DNA of 64,000 bases. It comes from CAYVVT01 sp964454335. Its GTDB lineage: Bacteria > Fidelibacterota > UBA8477 > JABMPR01. Where the stretch lies: assembly GCA_964454335.1 (NCBI GenBank), contig CAYVVT010000015.1, positions 8,224 to 72,223 on the forward strand, read 5' to 3'. Each line of letters opens with the position of its first letter. The stretch's first letter is position 1. Made by a program: the position numbers and the translations under genes. A model generated the notes under the pieces. The model searched no databases and was not told where the DNA came from. It saw only the letters and a program-made list of their open reading frames with translations. Shown here piece by piece: positions 52,950 through 62,453 of this stretch.

Positions 52950-53237
52950 TCACCCCAGTGCTTCTGTGATGATGGTTTCGACCTGATCCAGGAATGTCCC
53001 CAAGTTGTCATAACTCTCGGCTTTAATCGCCTCACAGATCTCCCTGCCAAGATCACTCAGGTTCTGGAATCCATAGCTGGTACCAGTGCCCTTGATGTTG
53101 TGACCGAATTTATACACATCCTGGTAGAGACCGTCCTTCAGGTTGGTCTTCACATCAGGGAGTGATTGGGCCAGGTATTCAAGATACTCCTTTATCAGGG
53201 CCTGAAATTCAGGTGATTGCATAAAATCATCGTTCAT
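52950..53237 (-). CDS. Stand-alone histidine phosphotransfer (HPt) protein
   Basis: A 95-residue all-helical HPt protein. The phospho-accepting His is in YKFGHNIKGTGTSYGF, followed by the expected LSDLG helix. It has no membrane segment. HPt proteins relay phosphate from hybrid kinases to response regulators. No kinase gene is adjacent; the hybrid kinase at 305 already has its own HPt, so its partner is not evident. The pilus receiver at 38127 is a possible acceptor. Confidence 0.8.
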   Translation of the reverse strand: MNDDFMQSPEFQALIKEYLEYLAQSLPDVKTNLKDGLYQDVYKFGHNIKGTGTSYGFQNLSDLGREICEAIKAESYDNLGTFLDQVETIITEALG

Positions 53238-53357
53238 TGTTCTACTCCCTCTCAGTGCTGCTAAGGAAACAGGTGAATACTGGACAAAAGATGATGATCA
53301 GGCTGATAAGTACCAAGTGATAATTCGAAATATGAACAGGCAGTATCCAGGGTAAAA

Positions 53358-53383
53358 AAAAGTCCCGCCGAAGCGGGACTTTT
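53358..53383. terminator. Bidirectional terminator after the cytochrome gene
   Basis: An 11-base-pair stem AAAAGTCCCGC/GCGGGACTTTT with loop CGAA. On the minus strand, the direction of the cytochrome gene, it ends in a run of eight T residues. Confidence 0.85.
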
Positions 53384-53403
53384 TATCAACTAAAGAAGGA
53401 GCC

Positions 53404-54459
53404 TTAGTTAGGTACACCATCCACGGCAGCGGTGGCTGCATCCAACAGATCGTTGGCGTATGTAGGATTGTGCACACCGAGGCTGCGGTCTTCCAGAACG
53501 ATATCATAGTCCCAGAAGGCGTTGAAGACGGCTCTGTCATAGGTGCCGGGAACGACATGCAGCGAGCTATCGCCATCCTCGTCATATTCCCAATGCAGGA
53601 TACCTTCGCCCAGCAGGAGTAGGCCAAGCGCATCCAGTTTCTCAGCAATATCAGTCTGGCCGCCGAACACATCAAAGTCTGTAGCGCTGCTATGACATTC
53701 CACACAGGATTCAACAGCCGGCCAGAAGGTATGACCGCCGGCCACATCAGCTTCGTCGCCTTCAGTCTCGATCATATGGCAACCCACACAACCGGCACCC
53801 ACGTGTGCGGAGAATGCAGTACCAGCTGCGGAACCATTGTTACCCAGCAGGATGTTGGACTGTGGTCCATGATGTGGGCCAGTGTGAGAACTGGTGAAGG
53901 TTACTGTCGTACCGCTGCCATCATCATAATAGCCGGTGCCACGACGGGACTGATGACAGACCACACAGAGATTGCTGCTGGCGTCAATATCAAGTGTTAC
54001 AGTTTCGTCAAACATGGCTGTAACAGCATCTGTTAAACGCAAGGCATAGTCTGCATCTTCTCCGAATGATTCATCGAAGGTCTCGTGCAGTCCGTGACAG
54101 GTAGCGCATTCAAAGGGTGATGGTGTATTGTATCCACCTGCGTTCTCACCATTTATAGCAAATTCTACAAATGCTTCATGTGAATGGCAGGGTGTACAAT
54201 AGCCGCGGCCACCAGCATAATCTGCGTATTCACCCATGATATGCTGTGAGCGGGCAAATTCAAAGGCGTTGTCCGCATAGGTGGCATCATTGTGACAACC
54301 CAGACAGGTCACCTGTGCATCCTGACCGTCGGCTCCATCGGCACCAGCAGCGCCGGCAGCACCGGCCGGTCCTGCAGGACCTTCGGGTCCTTCACAAGCA
54401 ACGAACAGGACCATACCGAAGCAGACCAGTGCCAGGGTAATTAGTTTACTGATTCTCAT
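53404..54459 (-). CDS. Hexaheme c-type cytochrome lipoprotein with collagen-like linker
   Basis: A 351-residue exported protein. The lipoprotein signal ends LFVAC. It is followed by eight collagen-like Gly-X-Y triplets (GPEGPAGPAGAAGAAGADGA), then six CXXCH heme sites: CLGCH, CTPCH, CATCH, CVVCH, CVGCH and CVECH. Extra His (SQH, SHTGPHHGP) could be distal heme ligands. It should be an envelope electron carrier, with the collagen-like part acting as a stiff spacer. AAGGAG precedes the ATG. No reductase or porin gene lies next to it. Confidence 0.85.
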   Translation of the reverse strand: MRISKLITLALVCFGMVLFVACEGPEGPAGPAGAAGAAGADGADGQDAQVTCLGCHNDATYADNAFEFARSQHIMGEYADYAGGRGYCTPCHSHEAFVEFAINGENAGGYNTPSPFECATCHGLHETFDESFGEDADYALRLTDAVTAMFDETVTLDIDASSNLCVVCHQSRRGTGYYDDGSGTTVTFTSSHTGPHHGPQSNILLGNNGSAAGTAFSAHVGAGCVGCHMIETEGDEADVAGGHTFWPAVESCVECHSSATDFDVFGGQTDIAEKLDALGLLLLGEGILHWEYDEDGDSSLHVVPGTYDRAVFNAFWDYDIVLEDRSLGVHNPTYANDLLDAATAAVDGVPN

Positions 54460-54797
54460 ACTCTCTCCTTATGTTTCCCTTTCTTAATGATTCTCTTGAC
54501 GCGCTAAATATTTGTTAGACAAAAATTATGCCCAAAGTAGCTATGAACCCTTCCAAATATTCCTGACGTCTCCTTCTCCAAATATTTCACACTATCAACT
54601 GTTTTTCTTGTGAACAATATTTGTTCACAAGGATTTACTAATTCAAGAGTAATTTTGCTCCGGAAACCCTTATATAGACCCATATTGAATAATTTTTACG
54701 CGAAAAATGTTCGGCAAAAAACATGATAGTCTTAGTCCCCATTAAATCACCAAGGAATTCCATGGCTCCTGATAGCGCACATCTGAAGTTCCAGTTA
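54460..54797. other. AT-rich control region before the cytochrome gene
   Basis: This 338-base stretch separates the start of the cytochrome gene from the end of the regulator gene on the same strand. It is strongly AT-rich and carries the perfect palindrome listed at 54607. It should contain the cytochrome promoter; I see no box pair that stands out. Confidence 0.5.
54607..54631. promoter_or_regulatory. 25-base perfect palindrome, probable operator
   Basis: CTTGTGAACAA and its exact inverse TTGTTCACAAG flank a TAT spacer. It lies 148-172 bases upstream of the cytochrome ATG. The arms are long for chance occurrence in this AT-rich gap. The spacing does not fit the usual CRP or FNR site. It may bind the Lrp/AsnC-type regulator encoded next to it, or another dimeric regulator. 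Confidence 0.55.
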
Positions 54798-55262
54798 CTA
54801 ACCAGGATATTCGTCGAGGGGAAGTGCGGTTGTTTCCTTGTAGGTGGTCATCACTACCGAGGTATGCGTACGCTGGACGCCTTCCCAGTGCTGGATGGTA
54901 CGCAGCAGATTCTCCAGGCTGGAGGTGTTGTGGGTGCGGATCTTGATGATATGGCTGCCCTCACCGGTTATGGAGTGACATTCCAATACTTCAGGGGTCT
55001 CCGCCGTGTGCCGAATGAAATCCTCATAGTAATCGGATGAAGCCATCACCACTGTGATAAAGGCGGTAACATCAAAGTTCAGCTTCTTGGCGCTGAGCCG
55101 GGCATGAAATCCCTTCACCAGACCCTGATCCACTAGTTTTCTGATCCGCTCCGTGACGGCAGGAACCGACAGTTCGACCTCATGGGCGATATCACTGGCA
55201 CTGATGCGAGCCTGTTCCTGGAGCAGAGCCAATATCCTGCGGTCTTTGAAATCCAAGGTCAT
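54798..55262 (-). CDS. Lrp/AsnC-family transcription regulator
   Basis: A 154-residue regulator with an N-terminal winged helix-turn-helix (DRRILALLQEQARISASDIA, VPAVTERIRKLVDQGL) and a C-terminal RAM ligand-binding domain (TAFITVVMASSDYYEDF, CHSITGEGSHIIKIRT). The family senses amino acids and forms octamers. Its ATG is divergent from the GH13 gene. It lies upstream of the cytochrome gene on the same strand. Confidence 0.88.
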   Translation of the reverse strand: MTLDFKDRRILALLQEQARISASDIAHEVELSVPAVTERIRKLVDQGLVKGFHARLSAKKLNFDVTAFITVVMASSDYYEDFIRHTAETPEVLECHSITGEGSHIIKIRTHNTSSLENLLRTIQHWEGVQRTHTSVVMTTYKETTALPLDEYPG

Positions 55263-55632
55263 AGAGCGAAAATAGTTGAATTTGTGTTGACAAACAACTG
55301 ATCTACCGAAAGAGTTTAATCTGGATCACATTGAAAGAAGCCAGCCGGGAAGGAAGGGTGCTGAGGAGCATGCGTGGACAGAAAGATGGCTTAAGATGGA
55401 GTAAGGGAGTAAGGAAGCATACCGCATGGAAGCCTGCCGAAGCCTTAACGTTGGGAGGCCAAGGTGGATTTAAGATCCGTTCGTACGCAAGGATCGGAAA
55501 ATTCTTGGATTATTTGACAAGTGGATATGAGCAGACCACGTATCTACCGTTGTACCCCTTTAAAATACCCTTGTCCGAAGCCACCCAAATGCTTACTTAA
55601 CCACGCTTAATGATCGGGGAGAGGACGTATTG
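55263..55632. other. Divergent intergenic region between the Lrp-like regulator and GH13 gene
   Basis: These 370 bases must hold both promoters. TTGACA occurs at about 55289 but no -10 box follows at 16-18 bases. A plus-strand open frame inside (55331-55600) has a basic, low-complexity translation without ribosome site and is not called. Confidence 0.45.
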
Positions 55633-58600
55633 ATGGCGGCTGATGAGAGCAAGTACCCACAGGACATAGACACCACCTCACAACCCTATCCAGCATTAGA
55701 ATTCCACCTGCACAGCAGCGCCCGGGATAAGTATGCTCTGGATACACGTCTGTTTGCCCTGGACCACAACCGGCTGATCATTGAATTCCGACGCATCCAG
55801 AAGCTGGCCGAGGAGATCCAGAAGGGCGCTGAGGCTCCAGAGAAAATCCAGGCCGGTCTGCTCTACGGCATGGGGCTCGAACATCTCATTTTCTTCAAAG
55901 TGATACGCCTCTATCGCAACCAGGTCAATCCCCATCTCATGGATGAGGTCCAGGCGGCACTGCAGGCCGCGGTGGGTCCCCAGACCCTGGATGAAGTGCT
56001 GACCCATTATAACAAGCAGCTGCCCGACCTGGCCCATTTCAAGGGTGAGCGTGTACTGCTGGATGAGATGGTCTACGGCGTTACCAAACGGCAATTACTC
56101 ATCGAAGAGCTCATCATCACCTGGCTGGCCAATCGGAATCCGGCCTGCACCCCTTTCAACGATCTCTTTGACGAGGCTGGACTAACCAAAGCCACACGCT
56201 ATACACAACTATTCGACATCCTCCAGGACTGGTTCAGCGAACAGGACTCCTTTGGTACGGAGGACCTGCCCCTCCTGGATCTCCTGCAAAGCCCCGTCAA
56301 GCATGCACCGGAGAGTATCCCGGACCAGCTGGAGTACATCCGTGAACATTGGGGTAGTCTGCTAGGTGATCATCTACGTGATCTCCTGCGCGGACTGGAC
56401 ATGATCCGCGAGGAGAGCAAGCAGCGTGGACTGGGTCCCGGCGAGACCTATATCCCCGATTATGGCACCGGTGATGGTGAATACGAACGTTACAGTCAGG
56501 ACAGTGAGTGGATGCCCCGGGTGGTGATGATCGCCAAGAACACCCTGGTGTGGCTCGATCAACTTTCAAAGCAGTATGAACGCGAGATCAGGACGCTTGA
56601 CCAGGTCCCCGACGAAGAGATCGATCTGCTGGCCCATCGTGGTTTTACAGCCCTGTGGCTCATCGGTCTCTGGGAGCGCAGCGATATCTCCCGGACCATC
56701 AAGCACTGGTGCGGCAATCCGGATGCGGAATCTTCGGCTTATTCTCTCAAGGGCTACGACATCATGCAGCAGATCGGTGGGCATCAGGCCTATGAACAGC
56801 TGCGCAACCGCTGCTGGCAGCGCGGGATCCGACTGGCCAGTGACATGGTGCCCAATCATACCGGACTGGACTCGCCCTGGTTGAAGGAACATCCGGACTG
56901 GTATGTCCAGAGCGGTCATTCTCCATTCCCAGGCTACGCGTTCAACAGTGGTAACCTCAGCCAGGATCCGGAGATCAGCATTCAGATCGAGGATCATTAT
57001 TACACCCGTGACGATGCTGCAGTGGTGTTCAAGCACTTTGACCATCGCAACGGCCAGGATCGATTCATCTACCATGGTAATGATGGTACCAGCATGCCCT
57101 GGAACGATACAGCCCAGTTGAACTATCTGAATCCAGAGGTACGCGAAGCCATCATCCAGACCATTCTGCATGTGGCCCGGCAGTTTCCCATTATCCGTTT
57201 TGATGCCGCCATGACATTGGCCAAGAAGCATATCCATCGCCTGTGGTTCCCGGAGCCCGGGTCAGGTGGTGACATCCCTTCCCGCGCCACTTTCGGGATG
57301 ACGCGGACAGAAGTGGATGAACAGATGCCCGAGGAGTTCTGGCGGGAAGTAGTGGACCGTGTGGCCGAGGAAGTTCCGGATACACTGCTGCTGGCAGAGG
57401 CATTCTGGATGATGGAGGGTTATTTCGTCCGGACATTGGGCATGCACCGCGTCTATAACAGCGCTTTCATGAATATGCTGAAAATGGAAGAGAACTCCAA
57501 GTTCAGGGGCATGATCAAGGCCACCCTGGATTTCGATCCACGCATCCTGCAGCGTTATGTGAATTTTCTCTCCAATCCTGATGAAGAAACCGCCGTGGCC
57601 CAGTTCGGCCAGGGTGACAAGTACTTCGGGGTTACGACCCTGATGGTGACACTGCCGGGTCTACCCATGTTCGCCCATGCCCAGGTGGAAGGCTTTGAAG
57701 AGAAGTACGGCATGGAATACCGACGCGCATACTGGGACGAATCCCCGGATCAGGATCTCATGGATCGTCATGAACACGAGATCTTCCCCTTGGTGAAGAA
57801 GCGTTATCTGTTTGCCGGCGCCGAGAATTTCCGATTCTACGACTTTGTAACCGTTCATGGGATCAACGAGAATGTCCTGGCCTACACCAATCGTGTGGGT
57901 GATGAGCGTGCACTGGTGCTGGTGAATAACGCCTACGAGAGTACTTCCGGCAACATCAATGGCTTCATTGATGTCACCAGACCCGCGGGAGGTATGATCC
58001 AGGGGAATCTCCTGGACGGCCTGGACCTCTACGGGACAGGCGTGGTCTCCTTCAGGGAGCAGCGCAGCGGTCTATACTACCTGCGGACCATCCCCAAACT
58101 TGGCCAGGACGGTTTCTACGCTTCACTCAACGGGTATCAGTCACAGGTGTACCTGGACTTCCAGATGAGGGACGAACAGGATATTCACTGGCGAGCCCTC
58201 GAACAGCACCTGAATGGCAGCGGGGTTCCTGATCTCGAGGAGGCTGTCTTCGAATTGAAGCGTCAGCCGGTACAGGTGGCCTTCAATCAACTCTTTGACG
58301 ATGAATATCTGCTGGCAGCCGCACGGGGTCAATTGGGTGAGGATCTGAGAGAGGGCCTGCGGGATCATTACAGGAATTTCTTCGGCGTGCTGGAGGATTA
58401 CCTGGAAACAGAAGGCGTTCTGAAAACCTGGGGAGCCCGACAGCATTATCTGGATAAGATGCTAAATGTCAGTCTGGCAATAAGCATGGATACCGTGGAG
58501 AGTGACATTCCAGTAGAACTCGGTCTGGAACTGCTACAGGGGCATGTGAACAGTGAACAACTGCGCATCGCATTGTATATCATGGGGACGGTGGAACTTA

Positions 58601-59025
58601 CCAGTGTGATCGTGGGCCTGTCCAAAGTGGATCCAACGGCCAAGCATCTGCGCCTGAATGCCTTTCAGAGCGGCTCATTCCCTGAACTGCAGGTCAATGA
58701 TACCCTCATCGATCCCGAATCGCTAACCTATGCCCTCATCCGTACCGACCTGAGCAGTCCCAGAACCTTCCTCAAGACCTTTGAAGATGCCTGGCTATCA
58801 GAATACCTGCAGGTCAATACACATGATGGAGTTCGCTGGTACAAGGGTGAAATGATGGAGGCCTGGCTGGCCTGGCTGGCAGTAGCGGTATTGACCACCG
58901 GGGAGGAACAGGCCCAGACATTCGGCATGCTTGATTCAGCCTGGGAATCTCATCATGCTGCAGATTATAATTTGGATAAATTCCTGGAAAGATTAAAAAC
59001 AGAGCTCGAGAACAACTCGAATTGA
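55633..59025 (+). CDS. Giant cytoplasmic GH13 (alpha-amylase-type) protein
   Basis: A 1130-residue protein without a signal peptide. A helical N-terminal domain of about 330 residues has no family I recognise. The GH13 barrel spans about 320-760: SDMVPNHTG, the nucleophile D524 in IIRFDAAM, the acid E589 in LLLAEAFWM, and the third acidic residue D650 in SNPDEETA, where the usual His before it (NHD) is replaced by Pro. A further 370 C-terminal residues are helical and unassigned. GH13 enzymes cut or transfer alpha-glucosyl bonds; the substrate is not predictable. ATG 55633 is chosen because GAGG lies 8 bases upstream. Confidence 0.82.
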   Translation: MAADESKYPQDIDTTSQPYPALEFHLHSSARDKYALDTRLFALDHNRLIIEFRRIQKLAEEIQKGAEAPEKIQAGLLYGMGLEHLIFFKVIRLYRNQVNPHLMDEVQAALQAAVGPQTLDEVLTHYNKQLPDLAHFKGERVLLDEMVYGVTKRQLLIEELIITWLANRNPACTPFNDLFDEAGLTKATRYTQLFDILQDWFSEQDSFGTEDLPLLDLLQSPVKHAPESIPDQLEYIREHWGSLLGDHLRDLLRGLDMIREESKQRGLGPGETYIPDYGTGDGEYERYSQDSEWMPRVVMIAKNTLVWLDQLSKQYEREIRTLDQVPDEEIDLLAHRGFTALWLIGLWERSDISRTIKHWCGNPDAESSAYSLKGYDIMQQIGGHQAYEQLRNRCWQRGIRLASDMVPNHTGLDSPWLKEHPDWYVQSGHSPFPGYAFNSGNLSQDPEISIQIEDHYYTRDDAAVVFKHFDHRNGQDRFIYHGNDGTSMPWNDTAQLNYLNPEVREAIIQTILHVARQFPIIRFDAAMTLAKKHIHRLWFPEPGSGGDIPSRATFGMTRTEVDEQMPEEFWREVVDRVAEEVPDTLLLAEAFWMMEGYFVRTLGMHRVYNSAFMNMLKMEENSKFRGMIKATLDFDPRILQRYVNFLSNPDEETAVAQFGQGDKYFGVTTLMVTLPGLPMFAHAQVEGFEEKYGMEYRRAYWDESPDQDLMDRHEHEIFPLVKKRYLFAGAENFRFYDFVTVHGINENVLAYTNRVGDERALVLVNNAYESTSGNINGFIDVTRPAGGMIQGNLLDGLDLYGTGVVSFREQRSGLYYLRTIPKLGQDGFYASLNGYQSQVYLDFQMRDEQDIHWRALEQHLNGSGVPDLEEAVFELKRQPVQVAFNQLFDDEYLLAAARGQLGEDLREGLRDHYRNFFGVLEDYLETEGVLKTWGARQHYLDKMLNVSLAISMDTVESDIPVELGLELLQGHVNSEQLRIALYIMGTVELTSVIVGLSKVDPTAKHLRLNAFQSGSFPELQVNDTLIDPESLTYALIRTDLSSPRTFLKTFEDAWLSEYLQVNTHDGVRWYKGEMMEAWLAWLAVAVLTTGEEQAQTFGMLDSAWESHHAADYNLDKFLERLKTELENNSN

Positions 59026-59050
59026 ATTTGGAAATCATGGGGAATATTAA

Positions 59051-60766
59051 ATGAATCATACTGACCTCATCACCGCACACGGTGGTACACTGAAAAATCT
59101 CATCGTTGACGCTGACCAGATGTCACAGTTGAAGGAAGCAGCCACTGCTTACCAATCTGTCACGCTAACTCCCCGGCAACTCTGTGACATTGAATTGCTG
59201 TTGAATGGGGCATTCTCACCATTGGAAGGATTCATGGGAAAAGATGAATATGAATCCGTTGTCAAGGACATGCATCTGCCGGATGGCACGCTCTGGCCGA
59301 TCCCCATCACCCTGGACGTTCCGGAAGTGTCGGCGAAGGATCTCAAATCTGGCGACAGGCTTGCATTACGCGATCATGAGGGACTCATCCTCGCAGTGCT
59401 CACGGTCAATGATATCTGGCAACCTGACAAGCAGCGCGAAGCCAAGAAGGTTTTCGGTACTACGCGTGAGGATCATCCCGCTGTGGATTATCTGATGAAC
59501 GTAGCCGGCGATACCTACGTGGGCGGTACACTTGAGGGTTTTGAACTGCCAAAGCATTATGATTTCCAGCTTCTGCGTCACACTCCCCAGGAATTGCGTG
59601 AACAGTTCATCAAGCTGGGCTGGACCAAGATCGTGGCCTTCCAGACGCGTAATCCACTGCACCGTGTCCATCAGGCACTTACCATGCGGGCCGCCAAGGA
59701 AGTTGGCGGTGACCTGTTGATCCATCCGGTGGTGGGGATGACCAATCCCGGTGACGTGGATCATTATACCCGGGTGCGGGCCTATCAGTCCATCATGTCA
59801 CATTATCCACCCGGGACGACCACACTGAGTTTACTGCCCTTAGCCATGCGTATGGCCGGCCCCCGCGAGGCACTTTTGCATGCCATCATCCGTCGGAACT
59901 ACGGCTGCACCCATCTCATCATTGGACGGGATCATGCCGGTCCCCGGGACAAGGATGGCAAGAATTTCTATGGTTCCTACGACGCCCAGGACATGTTCCA
60001 GAAGCACCAGGATGAGCTGGGCATGGAGATGGTGGAATTCAAACGCATGGTCTATGTCGAGGATAAGAACGATTACATGACCGAGGAGGAGGTTCCCAAA
60101 GGAGCCCGGGTACTACGGATCTCCGGCACTGAGATGCGCCGCCGTCTACAGAATGGTCTGGATCTGCCAGAATGGTTCACCTATCCGGAAGTAGCCGAGG
60201 AGCTGCGCAAGACCTTTCCGCGAAGAAATAAGCAGGGCTTCACCGTATTCTTTACCGGGCTCTCCGGTTCGGGAAAAAGCACCATCGCCAATGCCCTGCT
60301 GGTGAAATTGATGGAACATGGCAAGCGCCGGGTGACTTTACTGGACGGGGATATTGTGCGTATCAATCTTTCCAGTGAACTGGGATTTTCAAAGGAGCAC
60401 CGTGATCTGAATATCCAGCGCATCGGTTTTGTGGCCTCGGAGATCACCAAGAATGGTGGCATCGCCATCTGTGCACCCATCGCTCCATATCAATCGGTTC
60501 GTCGTATGAACCGTAAGCTGATCGAAGCCGGGGGCGCGTATATCGAGGTGCATGTGTCAACCTCCCTGGAGGTCTGTGAGCAGCGTGACGTGAAGGGATT
60601 ATATGCCAAAGCCCGGGCAGGTATCATCAAGGGTTTTACCGGAATCGACGATCCTTACGAGGAACCGGAGAACCCGGAATTGCGGATCGATACAGCTGAC
60701 ATCACCCCGGATCAGGCTGTTCAGCAGATGCTGCTGTACCTGGAGAAGGAAGGGTATCTGGATTAA
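59051..60766 (+). CDS. Bifunctional sulfate adenylyltransferase / APS kinase
   Basis: A 571-residue fusion. Residues about 1-385 are ATP sulfurylase (Sat type) with LLNGAFSPLEGFM, QTRNPLHRVHQ near 198 and IIGRDHAGP near 295. Residues about 390-571 are APS kinase (CysC) with Walker A GLSGSGKST near 403, LLDGDIVR and the IAPYQSVRR loop. It should convert sulfate to APS and then PAPS. GGGGA precedes the ATG. It starts 25 bases after the GH13 gene. A separate CysD and CysN are encoded downstream, giving two sulfate-activating systems in one region. Confidence 0.92.
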   Translation: MNHTDLITAHGGTLKNLIVDADQMSQLKEAATAYQSVTLTPRQLCDIELLLNGAFSPLEGFMGKDEYESVVKDMHLPDGTLWPIPITLDVPEVSAKDLKSGDRLALRDHEGLILAVLTVNDIWQPDKQREAKKVFGTTREDHPAVDYLMNVAGDTYVGGTLEGFELPKHYDFQLLRHTPQELREQFIKLGWTKIVAFQTRNPLHRVHQALTMRAAKEVGGDLLIHPVVGMTNPGDVDHYTRVRAYQSIMSHYPPGTTTLSLLPLAMRMAGPREALLHAIIRRNYGCTHLIIGRDHAGPRDKDGKNFYGSYDAQDMFQKHQDELGMEMVEFKRMVYVEDKNDYMTEEEVPKGARVLRISGTEMRRRLQNGLDLPEWFTYPEVAEELRKTFPRRNKQGFTVFFTGLSGSGKSTIANALLVKLMEHGKRRVTLLDGDIVRINLSSELGFSKEHRDLNIQRIGFVASEITKNGGIAICAPIAPYQSVRRMNRKLIEAGGAYIEVHVSTSLEVCEQRDVKGLYAKARAGIIKGFTGIDDPYEEPENPELRIDTADITPDQAVQQMLLYLEKEGYLD

Positions 60767-60770
60767 ATCC

Positions 60771-61322
60771 ATGAAATTCGAAATTAAAGCACTTGAGATA
60801 CCGGAAGTCCTGCTTATAACGCCGCAAGTATTTGCAGATGAACGCGGGTATTTCAAGGAAAGCTATAACCAGCGGGAATTAGAATCGACACTAGCTGGGA
60901 TCACCTTCGTACAGGATAACGAATCACTTTCTGAATATGGTGTTCTGAGGGGGCTGCATTTTCAGCGGGAGCCGCATGCTCAGGCAAAGCTGGTGCGGGT
61001 CATCCAGGGAAAGATCTGGGATGTAGCAGTGGATATTAGGCCTGATAGTCCAAGCTTTAAGCAGTTCGTCGCCTGTGAGTTGAGTGCCGAGAACCATCAG
61101 CAGCTCTTCATTCCCCGGGGATTTGCGCATGGTTTCATCGTGCTAAGCGAGAATGCCGTTGTTCTTTACAAAACCGATGATTTCTACAATGCCGGGGCAG
61201 ATACGGGAATTAAACCAGATGATCCGAGCCTGGCAATTCAATGGCCATTACCCCGGGAAGCATGGAAGCTGTCGGCCAAGGATGCAAATTTGCCCTTGTT
61301 GAGGGAGGTCCTTGGGTCCTGA
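60771..61322 (+). CDS. rfbC: dTDP-4-dehydrorhamnose 3,5-epimerase
   Basis: A 183-residue cupin-fold enzyme with FADERGYFKESYNQ, the catalytic His in LRGLHFQ, VWDVAVDIR-type strand IWDVAVDIRPDSP, and IPRGFAHGFIVL. It makes dTDP-L-rhamnose precursors for surface polysaccharides. The start at 60771 comes four bases after the Sat-CysC stop and fits the family's N-terminus; the frame is open further upstream but overlaps coding sequence. No other rhamnose genes are in the window. Confidence 0.9.
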   Translation: MKFEIKALEIPEVLLITPQVFADERGYFKESYNQRELESTLAGITFVQDNESLSEYGVLRGLHFQREPHAQAKLVRVIQGKIWDVAVDIRPDSPSFKQFVACELSAENHQQLFIPRGFAHGFIVLSENAVVLYKTDDFYNAGADTGIKPDDPSLAIQWPLPREAWKLSAKDANLPLLREVLGS

Positions 61323-61445
61323 ATTCATATACAGGATCATTTCCACCGAGTTCCACAGAGCGTGTAAAGATGGCTCTAATCTAATGGAAATGGTGATCAA
61401 CCGGTGGAGGCCCTACCTGACACCAAACCTGTGTCATAAGCAAAT

Positions 61446-62405
61446 ATGGCGATGAAAATTCTGGTTACAGGTACTGCGGGATTCATTGGTTCTCATGTTG
61501 CTGAGCGAATGGCGCTGGAGGGTCACGAAGTCCGTGGAATGGACTGTTTAACGGATTATTACGCTGTGAGCCTGAAAGAGCAGAATGTTTTTGACATCCA
61601 GGCAGCAGGAGTTGAATTCCATAAGCTGGATCTGGTAACTGATGACCTGACGGATGTCTGTGAAGACGTTGATTTCTGCATCCATCTGGCGGCACAACCC
61701 GGGATCTCAAATCATGTGACCTCTGAATTATATATCCGCAACAATATTATTGCCACGGAACGACTCGTGCAGCATCTGGAAAAAGTTGGGGGATTTCAGG
61801 GCTTCATCAACATCGGGACATCCTCCATCTATGGAAGCAATGCCACGGTTGCTGAGGATGTGGCGCCTGAACCAACTTCTGTTTACGGGGTGACCAAACT
61901 GGCTGCTGAACAGCTCGTCATGGCCCGACAAAGGGAGGAGGGCTTCCCGGCTTGTTCCCTGAGGCTTTTCTCGGTGTATGGCCCCAGGGAAAGACCTGAG
62001 AAATTACTTCCCAGGTTGATTACAGCCCTTTTAACCGATCAGCCATTTCCCCTCTATTCAGGAAGCGAGGATCATGTCCGCAGCTTTACCTTCATTGAGG
62101 ATATTGTTGACGGTATAATGTTGTCCATACATCGGTTTTCAGAGTGTAAGGGGAATATTATCAACCTCGGGATCGAGAAAACATACACGACAGGTGAAGT
62201 GATCCAGACGACAGAAACTATTCTCAAGAAAACGGTAATTAAGCAGGTGAGAGAACCCAGATCCGGGGAACAATTGCAGACGACTGCGGTTATCGGTAAA
62301 GCAAAAAAGCTTATGGCCTATAACCCAGTCATATCTTTGACTGAAGGTATCCGAAAACAGATCAACTGGTCAAAACGGATGCTTGATATCACAGGGGCTA
62401 TCTGA
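61446..62405 (+). CDS. NAD-dependent sugar-nucleotide epimerase/dehydratase
   Basis: A 319-residue extended short-chain dehydrogenase with the NAD motif VTGTAGFIGSHVAE, the catalytic Ser-Tyr-Lys set in GTSSIYGS and SVYGVTKLAAEQ, and SLRLFSVYGPRERP. The closest groups are UDP-glucuronate or UDP-glucose 4-epimerases. The exact sugar is not predictable. The start may be 61446 or 61452; no good ribosome site is seen. A 123-base gap separates it from rfbC. Confidence 0.82.
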   Translation: MAMKILVTGTAGFIGSHVAERMALEGHEVRGMDCLTDYYAVSLKEQNVFDIQAAGVEFHKLDLVTDDLTDVCEDVDFCIHLAAQPGISNHVTSELYIRNNIIATERLVQHLEKVGGFQGFINIGTSSIYGSNATVAEDVAPEPTSVYGVTKLAAEQLVMARQREEGFPACSLRLFSVYGPRERPEKLLPRLITALLTDQPFPLYSGSEDHVRSFTFIEDIVDGIMLSIHRFSECKGNIINLGIEKTYTTGEVIQTTETILKKTVIKQVREPRSGEQLQTTAVIGKAKKLMAYNPVISLTEGIRKQINWSKRMLDITGAI

Positions 62406-62453
62406 ACTTAATGTCAGTTGAATCTCATACCGATACAGAAGAGTAATTCATAG

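Noticed and set aside
53298..53747. Minus-strand frame of 149 codons overlapping the cytochrome gene end
   Set aside because: Out-of-frame reading of the cytochrome gene, running through its terminator.
55331..55600. Plus-strand frame of 89 codons before the GH13 gene
   Set aside because: No ribosome site and a low-complexity basic translation; the gap is better explained as a divergent promoter region.
60603..60770. Upstream extension of rfbC
   Set aside because: It would overlap the APS kinase coding sequence by 164 bases; the ATG at 60771 gives the normal family length.
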